A stretch of 64,000 nucleotides of DNA from Verrucomicrobiaceae bacterium (GTDB taxonomy: Bacteria > Verrucomicrobiota > Verrucomicrobiia > Verrucomicrobiales > Akkermansiaceae), in assembly GCA_027491155.1 (NCBI GenBank), contig JAIXWR010000009.1, forward strand, positions 1-64,000, written 5' to 3'. The first letter of the stretch is position 1, and each line of letters starts with the position of its first letter. The notes under the pieces were generated by a model. That model saw only the letters and a program-made list of their open reading frames with translations. It did not search any database and was not told the origin of the DNA. Shown piece by piece: positions 56,533-64,000 of the stretch. The position numbers were made by a program, and so were the translations under genes.

Positions 56533-57600
56533 TCAGTCCGCGGCAGGCAGGATGCGCCCGGCACTCACCGCGAGACGCACCAGCCCCTCCAAGCCCTGCG
56601 ACCCGTCGAGCCAGCCAAGGTGGGTGGTGGTGATCCATTTCTGCGCTTCACCCGGCAAGGCACGCAGGACGGCGTTCCTCCGGCCGGGGTCGAGCTCGCC
56701 GAAAACGTCGTCGATCAGATAGACCGGCAGGCTTCCCCGGACCGCCGAAAGCACCTCGCCCTGCGCCAGCTTCAAAGCCAGCGCCACCGTCCGCTGCTGG
56801 CCCTCGCTGGCGTATTCCCCGGCGGCGAGCCCCTGGATCGTCAGCAGGAGGTCGTCGCGATGCGGCCCCACCAGGCTCTGCCGCTGCCGCCGTTCGCGCT
56901 CCCGGGCCTGCTCCAGCGCGGCCCGCAGATCGACCCCGCCGGCCGGCCGGTATTCCAGGCCCAGCACCTCGTCCCGCCCGCTCACCTCCCGCTGGGCCGC
57001 CAGCGCCCGCGGGGAAAGCAGCGCCACCAGCCGCGCCCGCGCCGCCGTGAGCTCGTCGCCGGCAAGGATCATCACCTCTTCATAAGACCGGATCTCGTCT
57101 TCCCGCGGCCGGGGATCTTTCAAGAGCAGGTTCTTCGCCTTCAGCGCCCGGCGGTAGCGGGCCAGCGCGGTGCGATAGCCCGGTTCGACCTGCGAACCGA
57201 CGAAATCCAAATACCGCCGCCTCGCGTCGGCCGCCCCCCGGACCAGCTCCAGGTCCTCGTTGCCCATCCACACGATCAGCCCGCCATCGGCCAGGTAGCT
57301 GCCCGGCCCCTCGCGCGGCTCGCCTTCCACCGCCAACTCCAGCGCGCGCTGAAAACGCACCCGGCGCTCAGTCCCCCATGCCTCGCCCGCGATCCCGAAG
57401 CCGCCCGGGCCGTCCTTTCGGACCATCGACGGCAGCTTCCGGGTCCGCGGCGACTGCAAGCGCACCAGCAGGCACACCGCCTCGAGGATCGAAGTCTTCC
57501 CCTGCGCGTTGTCCCCCGTGAAGACCCCGCCCGCTGCCGGAACTTCCAGCGACAGGCTGGAGAAGCAGCGGAAATCAACGGCGCGCAACGTGCGGATCAC
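56533..57600 (-). CDS. recF: DNA replication/repair protein RecF
   Basis: 355 residues from GTG 57598-57600 (VIRTLRAVDFRCF); a TTG at 57621 would start inside a heptamer repeat. Walker A is GDNAQGKTSILEAV, with RYLDFVGSQ, LVGPHRDDLLLTI, EYASEGQQRTVALAL (signature) and VYLIDDVFGELDPGR (Walker B, D-loop), and H in TTTHLGW. RecF loads RecA on gapped DNA with RecO and RecR. The neighbours are not dnaA/dnaN, so it is outside the classical replication operon here. Confidence 0.93.
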   Translation of the reverse strand: MIRTLRAVDFRCFSSLSLEVPAAGGVFTGDNAQGKTSILEAVCLLVRLQSPRTRKLPSMVRKDGPGGFGIAGEAWGTERRVRFQRALELAVEGEPREGPGSYLADGGLIVWMGNEDLELVRGAADARRRYLDFVGSQVEPGYRTALARYRRALKAKNLLLKDPRPREDEIRSYEEVMILAGDELTAARARLVALLSPRALAAQREVSGRDEVLGLEYRPAGGVDLRAALEQARERERRQRQSLVGPHRDDLLLTIQGLAAGEYASEGQQRTVALALKLAQGEVLSAVRGSLPVYLIDDVFGELDPGRRNAVLRALPGEAQKWITTTHLGWLDGSQGLEGLVRLAVSAGRILPAAD

Positions 57601-57601
57601 G

Positions 57602-57706
57602 GGACAAGACTCCAGAGGCAAGAGACCCGAGACAAGAGAGGAACAAAGAATCGTCCGACACTTTGGCTTCCAGCTCGCGGCTCGCGTCTCCCCGCTCCCG
57701 TCTCTG
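57602..57706. repeat. Degenerate heptanucleotide repeats between recF and hisS
   Basis: 57602-57644 reads as degenerate 7-bp units of the GACAAGA type (GGCAAGA, GACCCGA, GACAAGA). After a short spacer 57672-57706 continues in 7-bp units of the GCTCGCG/TCTCCCC/GCTCCCG type. Same class as the other heptamer repeats. Confidence 0.65.
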
Positions 57707-57764
57707 GCATCCCATTCTCCGCCCTTGAAATGCCGGATTCGCCATGCATCCTCCCCGCCCGCTC

Positions 57765-59060
57765 ATGGCAGGTCCTCGTTTCCAAGCACTTCCCGGCTTC
57801 CGCGACTTTCTCCCGAAAGACACTGCGGCCCGGAATTATTTGTTCGAGACCTGGCGCTCCGTCGCCCGCCGCTACGGATTCGTGGAGTATGAGACACCGC
57901 TGCTGGAGGACACCGCGCTTTACCTGAAAAAGGCCGGCGGCGAGCTGAATTCCCAGCTCTTTCGCTTCGAGGACCAGGGCGGCCGCGACGTGACGCTCCG
58001 CCCGGAGGTCACCGCCTCGCTCGCCCGACTCGTCGCCCAGCACCAGCGCGATTTCCCGAAGCCGCTCAAGTGGTTCGAGATCGGCCAGTGCTTCCGCTAC
58101 GAAAAGCCGCAGAAAGGCCGCGGCCGGGAGTTCTTCCAGTTCAACGTCGACATCCTCGGCGAGGCCGGCCCGCAGGCCGATGCCGAGCTGATCGCGCTGG
58201 CGATCGACACCATGCTCGCCTTCGGCTTCCAAGCCGGCGACTTCGTCGTCCGCGTCTCCGACCGCCAGGCCTGGATCGACTTCGCGGAACGCCGCGGCGT
58301 GCCGGAAGGCAGCGTGCCGGATTTCCTGCAGGTCATCGACAAGCTCGAACGCGAGAAGCCGGAGGTCACCGCCCAGAAGCTCGCGGCGCTGGGACTCACC
58401 ACCGAGGAAGTAACCGCCTTCATCGCCAATCCCGAGAACGCCTCCGCCGCCTTTGACGTGATCCGCGCCGAACTCGGTGCGCGCGGCCTCGGGGATTACC
58501 TCTCGCTCGATCTCTCCATCGTACGAGGCCTGGCGTACTACACCGGCGTCGTGTTCGAGGTCTTCGACTCGAAGAAGAGCATGCGCGCCGTCGCCGGCGG
58601 CGGCCGCTACGACACCCTGGTCGGCGTGATTTCCGACGGCAACGTCGAGATGCCCGCGACCGGCTTCGCGATGGGCGACTACGTCATCCGCAATCTCATC
58701 GAGGAAACCCCGCACGCCGAGCTCAACATGGCCGCCTGGCTCCAGCGCAATGCCGCGGCTTGCGACATTTACCTGGTCCTCGCCGACGACAGCAAGCGCC
58801 CGGAGGCCCTCGAAATCCTCGGCGATCTTCGCAACGCCGGCATTTCCTGCGACCTCCCCTTCACCGCCGCGAAGGTCAACAAGCAGTTCCAAAGCGCCGA
58901 GCGCAGCGGAGCGCGCTTCGCCCTCGTCATCGGCAGCGAGTTCCCCGAACTCAAGCTCAAGGCCCTCTCCTCCCGCAGCGAGGAACCCTGCCACGTCCTC
59001 AACCTCGCCGACTGGCTCACCGACCGCCTCAAGCAACCCGACGGGCCTTTGCTCGCCTAA
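57765..59060 (+). CDS. hisS: Histidyl-tRNA synthetase
   Basis: 431 residues from ATG 57765-57767. Class II signatures: FQALPGFRDFLPKD, motif 1 region, DVTLRPEVTASLAR, motif 2 KWFEIGQCFRYEKPQKGRGREFFQF, HisA-type SLDLSIVRGLAYYTGVVFE, motif 3 AVAGGGRYDTL and GFAMGDYVIRN, then an alpha/beta anticodon-binding domain (IYLVLADDSKRPEALEIL). Complete. It charges tRNA-His. It lies upstream of aspS in the same direction, as in many bacteria, with a heptamer repeat in the gap. Confidence 0.97.
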   Translation: MAGPRFQALPGFRDFLPKDTAARNYLFETWRSVARRYGFVEYETPLLEDTALYLKKAGGELNSQLFRFEDQGGRDVTLRPEVTASLARLVAQHQRDFPKPLKWFEIGQCFRYEKPQKGRGREFFQFNVDILGEAGPQADAELIALAIDTMLAFGFQAGDFVVRVSDRQAWIDFAERRGVPEGSVPDFLQVIDKLEREKPEVTAQKLAALGLTTEEVTAFIANPENASAAFDVIRAELGARGLGDYLSLDLSIVRGLAYYTGVVFEVFDSKKSMRAVAGGGRYDTLVGVISDGNVEMPATGFAMGDYVIRNLIEETPHAELNMAAWLQRNAAACDIYLVLADDSKRPEALEILGDLRNAGISCDLPFTAAKVNKQFQSAERSGARFALVIGSEFPELKLKALSSRSEEPCHVLNLADWLTDRLKQPDGPLLA

Positions 59061-59068
59061 GCTTCCAT

Positions 59069-59104
59069 CTTTGGCACTTGGCACTTCTTACTTGGAACTT
59101 TCCC
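59069..59104. repeat. Heptanucleotide repeat between hisS and aspS
   Basis: About five 7-bp units of the CTTGGCA type (TTTGGCA, CTTGGCA, CTTCTTA, CTTGGAA), ending 4 bp before the aspS start codon. It occupies the place where a Shine-Dalgarno sequence would be. Confidence 0.75.
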
Positions 59105-59107
59105 ACC

Positions 59108-60889
<1,782 letters not shown>

Positions 60890-60915
60890 GCTCACCATTC
60901 CCACGGCGTTGCCCT

Positions 60916-61929
60916 TCATTCGTAAAACCTCACATCCTGGGTCGGAGTTTCCGCGCAGTATTGACGGATTTGTTCCAGGATTCTCCTGAGGTCTTCCTGG
61001 TCGTCACCCCTTCCTGCCTCGAGCCAGTAGACACGGTTTTCGAGTCGGAACCCTTCGTCCACCGCTGCGCCTTTGCGACGCTTTGCTGACCTGATTTCCC
61101 CGAAAAGCTCACTCAGCCGCAACTCTGCTTGTCGGGGAGATTCGCAAGTCTCTTCCCAAAGCCTTGCGGAAGCCTCTATAGCCACCGAATCCGGTCCGGG
61201 CTTCGTCCAGAAGAGGTGCTGGCAGCGGCCATACACCTTCCCAACGGCAGCAGCCGGAGCATACCGCAAACGGTTCAAATTGAAAGCGTCGTGACCGGCG
61301 ATTCCAAACTCGGTGAGAATCTGCTTTCTAAGCGGCAAGCGGGTGCCGACGAGCGCAAAGGGAATCTTTTGGTGATCTCTCCAGATGTCCTCCAATCGAA
61401 GCTCCGCTTCATGGTTGAGCTCGCAAATGAGTTCCTTGTCCTTCGAGTAGATCAGGACTTCCCCACAGCCAAGACAGACCAGAAGCCATGTAGCCACTCC
61501 TCCGGATTCCAGCTTCACCGCGAAATCGGCGTGGTAGCCCCCGCATAACTTGGGCCCTTGATATGCGCGAAACGATTCATCCGCGGAAAGAACCTCGACA
61601 AAGGCTGACTTCACGACATCGGACGGAGTCTCCGGCTGACGTTGGAACCGGTAGCCCTTGATGGATCGATTGGGTTGCGACCAAAGCTCACGGACGAACT
61701 CATCCTTCTCGAAGTAGGGGTGAGGCAAACCGACATACAGTTCCGCGAGCACCGCGCCAGACTGCGGCAGCAACTCGTCCAACTGCTTGAAGTCGGAATT
61801 CAGACGGGGTTTATGTGCATTGCCAGCGAACCGCATCATGGCGAGCATCCGACCGTCCCACGCCAGCAGCGCGAGGATCAGCAGAAGCAACCCGCAAACC
61901 CTCTTCAGCCAGCGTCCCCATCTTTTCAC
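60916..61929 (-). CDS. Hypothetical protein with one N-terminal membrane helix
   Basis: 337 residues. Positively charged start and a TM helix (VCGLLLLILALLAWDGRMLA, residues 11-30), then a soluble domain. Visible pieces are YHADFAVKLESGGVATWLLVCLGCGEVLIY, with a CLGCG motif, and a long helical, charged C-terminal half (LRLSELFGEIRSAKRRKG, DLRRILEQIRQYCAE). No family recognised. It is convergent with aspS. Probably membrane-anchored with the domain outside or inside undetermined. Confidence 0.7.
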   Translation of the reverse strand: MKRWGRWLKRVCGLLLLILALLAWDGRMLAMMRFAGNAHKPRLNSDFKQLDELLPQSGAVLAELYVGLPHPYFEKDEFVRELWSQPNRSIKGYRFQRQPETPSDVVKSAFVEVLSADESFRAYQGPKLCGGYHADFAVKLESGGVATWLLVCLGCGEVLIYSKDKELICELNHEAELRLEDIWRDHQKIPFALVGTRLPLRKQILTEFGIAGHDAFNLNRLRYAPAAAVGKVYGRCQHLFWTKPGPDSVAIEASARLWEETCESPRQAELRLSELFGEIRSAKRRKGAAVDEGFRLENRVYWLEAGRGDDQEDLRRILEQIRQYCAETPTQDVRFYE

Positions 61930-62088
61930 GATAGGAAGATGTCGAACTGCTGCCGCTTTGTCAGCAATCCTTTCCCAGCCGGATGACTCTCCGCTGTCGG
62001 CCCTGTGAGGACTCCAGCCCGATGCCGCAACGAGCTTGATTTGAACCGACCCACCGACTGCAAAACCGCCGGAGGAAGCAGCCAGCCT

Positions 62089-62496
62089 CTACCCGAGCCA
62101 GTTCTCCACCCGGAGCCCCGGCACGCGGGAGAACTCCGTGAAATTGGCGGTCACCAGCGTCAGGTCCAGCGCCCGCGCGTGGGCGGCGATCAGCAAGTCG
62201 TTCGGCCCGATGGGATCGCCGGCCGCTTCAAGGGAGTGGCGGATGGCGGCATAGTGAAGATCGGCCGGCGCCTCGAACGGAAGTACCGCGATGCTGTCCA
62301 GAATGGCTTCGACGCGCTCGGTGAGTTTGGCGGAATCCCGCTTCCGCGCGCCGAAGCGCAGCTCCGCGGCGACGACGATGCTGAGGCACACGGTTTCTTC
62401 ACCAAACCGGGCGATGCGGTCGTGGACGACGCCAGTCGGATTCCGGATCAGGTCCGACACGATGTTCGTATCCAGGAGGTAGCGGAACGCGGCCAT
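62089..62496 (-). CDS. vapC: VapC-type PIN-domain toxin
   Basis: 135 residues from ATG 62494-62496 (MAAFRYLLDTNIVSDL). PIN-domain acidic residues are visible: YLLDTNIVSDLIRN (first Asp), VVAAELRFGARK (Glu), and IGPNDLLIAAHARALDLTLVTANFTEFSRV (central Asp and N/D). Likely a Mg-dependent RNase that cleaves tRNA or rRNA. It follows the antitoxin gene by 7 bp, the usual toxin-after-antitoxin order. An upstream extension to 62592 overlaps vapB and is rejected. Confidence 0.92.
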   Translation of the reverse strand: MAAFRYLLDTNIVSDLIRNPTGVVHDRIARFGEETVCLSIVVAAELRFGARKRDSAKLTERVEAILDSIAVLPFEAPADLHYAAIRHSLEAAGDPIGPNDLLIAAHARALDLTLVTANFTEFSRVPGLRVENWLG

Positions 62497-62503
62497 GGGG
62501 AAA

Positions 62504-62779
62504 TCACAGCCGGATGTCGTCCAAGGGAAGTGTGTCCCCGTCGATGTCGGGAAACTCTTCATCCAGCGGATCGAATCCGGCCAGCACCGCAAGCAGCCCT
62601 TTCTTCTCCTCCACCGGCTCGATGATCAAGCGGTCACCCTCGCGATGCAACAGCACCTCGTTTCCGGGCAGCTCGAAGGCCTTGGGAATGCGCAGTGCCT
62701 GATTGCGACCGTTGCGGAACAGCGCCGCCCGGCGGGTCTCCTGTGACGCATCATCGACTTTCGGCATAGGCTGAAGCAT
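62504..62779 (-). CDS. vapB: VapB-type AbrB-fold antitoxin
   Basis: 91 residues (ATG 62767 is an equally good start). SpoVT/AbrB-type N-terminal fold: AALFRNGRNQALRIPKAFEL, then GNEVLLHREGDRLIIEPVE. The C-terminal acidic tail (DPLDEEFPDIDGDTLPLDD) would bind and inhibit the toxin. Together with VapC it forms a type II toxin-antitoxin pair that probably represses its own promoter. Confidence 0.9.
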   Translation of the reverse strand: MLQPMPKVDDASQETRRAALFRNGRNQALRIPKAFELPGNEVLLHREGDRLIIEPVEEKKGLLAVLAGFDPLDEEFPDIDGDTLPLDDIRL

Positions 62780-62899
62780 AGGCCATCAAGTTGCCGAGTC
62801 AAGAAAGCAGACCCAGGTCAGTAGTATCCGGCCCGCCCCCGCAACCTTGACCCTCATCCGGTGGTTCTTCTTCGCGTCCCAACCCCGCCCCTTGAACCC

Positions 62900-63727
62900 A
62901 TGATCCGACTTCTGCTTCTCCTGCTGCTTTCCCCGCTGGCTACCGCATTCGCCGACACGCCCGAGTTCAAGGACACTCGGGAAGAAGTCTATAAAACCGT
63001 CGGCGACACCAAGCTGAAGCTCCACATCTTCGGCGAGTCCGATGTCGCGAAACCGAAGCCGGCCATCGTTTTCTTCTTCGGCGGCGGCTGGACTTCGGGA
63101 ACCCCCGCTCAGTTTGAAAAGCAGGCCCGGCACTTCGCGGGGCGCGGCATGATCGCCATCACCGCCGACTACCGGGTGAAGTCCCGGCAGAATGCAAAAC
63201 CCGTCGATTGCGTGAGCGACGCCAAGTCGGCGGTGGCGTGGATCCGCGCGAATGCCGAACGCCTGGGCATCGATCCGCAGAAGATCGCGGCCGCCGGCGG
63301 CTCCGCGGGCGGCCACATCGCCGCCTGCACCGGCACCGTGAGCGGCTTCGGCAGCGACGAGCGCCCGAACGCGATGATCCTCTTCAACCCGGCCTGCACA
63401 CTGGCGGCCATAGACGGTTGGGAGCCCAAGGGCTTCGGGGCGCGGGTCGCAGAGGAACGCCTGGGAACGGATCCCGTCGCGATTTCCCCGAGCCATCACA
63501 TCGGCCCGCACACGCCGCCGACGCTGATCCTCCACGGCAAAAATGACACCACGGTCCCCTATGCCTCGGTCGAGGCCTTCGAGAAGCAGATGAAGAAGGC
63601 AGACCGTCCCTGCAAGCTGGTCGGCTACGAGGGCGAGGGCCACGGATTCTTCAACCGCGGCAAAGCCTTCGACGCCACCCTGGCCGAGGCCGACCGCTTT
63701 CTCGTCGGACTCGGGTGGATCCAGTAA
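62900..63727 (+). CDS. Secreted alpha/beta hydrolase (esterase-like)
   Basis: 275 residues from ATG 62900-62902. Signal peptide (IRLLLLLLLSPLATAFA). The fold has IVFFFGGGWTSGTPAQF (HGGG-like oxyanion region with F instead of H), AAAGGSAGGHIAACTGT (nucleophile GxSxGG, Ser in GGSAGG), a catalytic Asp region in LILHGKNDTTVPY and the His in GEGHGFF. This is the dienelactone/acetylxylan esterase-like group often expanded in Verrucomicrobiota for polysaccharide breakdown. Predicted periplasmic or outer. Confidence 0.9.
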   Translation: MIRLLLLLLLSPLATAFADTPEFKDTREEVYKTVGDTKLKLHIFGESDVAKPKPAIVFFFGGGWTSGTPAQFEKQARHFAGRGMIAITADYRVKSRQNAKPVDCVSDAKSAVAWIRANAERLGIDPQKIAAAGGSAGGHIAACTGTVSGFGSDERPNAMILFNPACTLAAIDGWEPKGFGARVAEERLGTDPVAISPSHHIGPHTPPTLILHGKNDTTVPYASVEAFEKQMKKADRPCKLVGYEGEGHGFFNRGKAFDATLAEADRFLVGLGWIQ

Positions 63728-63732
63728 GAGCC

Positions 63733-64000
63733 ATGTCCCTTCCTCCCGAATTCCTTTCGACCGTGTTCCTTCCTGTCGAAGCGGCGGATTCCCTGCCTGC
63801 CTCCTTCGCCATCATCACGGCATCGAATCCGGAAGGCGTGACGGCGGACCAAGTCCTTAATGAGATCGCCGACGAAGTGCTCCGCCGCGAGCTTGAAGAG
63901 CTCGGGCTCTCCCCGATCCGCGCCACCGGCTGCTCGCCCGATCTTTCACACCGGGAGCCCGGCTGGGCGGTCCCGGTATCCAAGGTGGAAGCGGTCGCCC
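63733..64000 (+). CDS. DUF3293-like protein (3' partial)
   Basis: An open frame starts at ATG 63733 and runs off the right edge. The visible 89 residues begin MSLPPEFLSTVFLPVEAADS, continue with FAIITASNPEGV, then an acidic helix (EIADEVLRRELEELG) and IRATGCSPDLSHREPGWAVP, a pattern like the small DUF3293 family. Six base pairs after the hydrolase stop, so probably in the same transcript. Function unknown. Confidence 0.6.
   Translation, partial: MSLPPEFLSTVFLPVEAADSLPASFAIITASNPEGVTADQVLNEIADEVLRRELEELGLSPIRATGCSPDLSHREPGWAVPVSKVEAVA

Overview
The window looks like a chromosomal segment of a G+C-rich member of the Verrucomicrobiota. The grounds are PEP-CTERM sorting signals (VPEP or IPEP, a hydrophobic stretch, then RRRR), exported proteins with DxDxDGLPNLVEYALG-type repeats, heptanucleotide repeats between and inside genes, and a large exopolysaccharide locus with degenerate NtrC-like regulators. 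No exosortase gene is in the window, so the sorting enzyme must be encoded elsewhere. Genus-level assignment is not possible from this sequence alone.

Layout. 1-2.5 kb: an accessory remnant with a WGR-domain ATP-dependent ligase, open at the left edge, plus two small genes. 2.5-6 kb: exported and PEP-CTERM proteins. 6-30.3 kb: one long leftward polysaccharide locus. In transcription order it encodes a flippase, PP-loop enzyme, pyruvyltransferase, PIG-L deacetylase, FkbH-like protein, acyltransferase, several glycosyltransferases with a methyltransferase and a Wzy polymerase, an acetyltransferase, a WecA-type initiating transferase fused to a nucleotide-binding domain, a response regulator and a Wzy_C ligase-like protein. 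A decayed glycosyltransferase lies at its upstream end. 31-37.4 kb: a CAP/HTH pair and the export operon (beta-barrel, Wza, Wzc-type kinase, small membrane protein). 37.4-38.5 kb: non-coding, with strong inverted repeats. 38.5-42.2 kb: a coiled-coil exported protein, a second PEP-CTERM protein and a second Wzy_C protein.

42.4-50.9 kb holds the most striking content, a tightly packed nitric oxide signalling operon: a FIST protein (NosP-like), a hybrid histidine kinase, an NtrC-like response regulator without GAFTGA, an HPt protein, an oxygenase-only NO synthase, an H-NOX NO sensor and an HNOBA-domain hybrid kinase. Synthesis, two candidate sensors, two kinases, a phosphotransfer protein and an output regulator therefore sit together beside exopolysaccharide genes. 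A 13-bp palindrome, TGCAA-N3-TTGCA, lies about 60-80 bp upstream of this operon, of the export operon, of two exported-protein genes and of a MarR gene, and further upstream of the HTH/CAP pair. It is the likely operator connecting the NO circuit to the matrix genes.

50.9-54.3 kb is a mobile-element zone: an IS5-family element that replaced the end of a MarR gene, an IS630 remnant and an ISAs1 element, followed by an accessory gene and tRNA-Ala. 54.5-64 kb is mostly housekeeping: a LysM lipoprotein, a VWA protein, recF, hisS, aspS, a VapBC-type pair, a secreted esterase-like hydrolase and a partial gene at the right edge.
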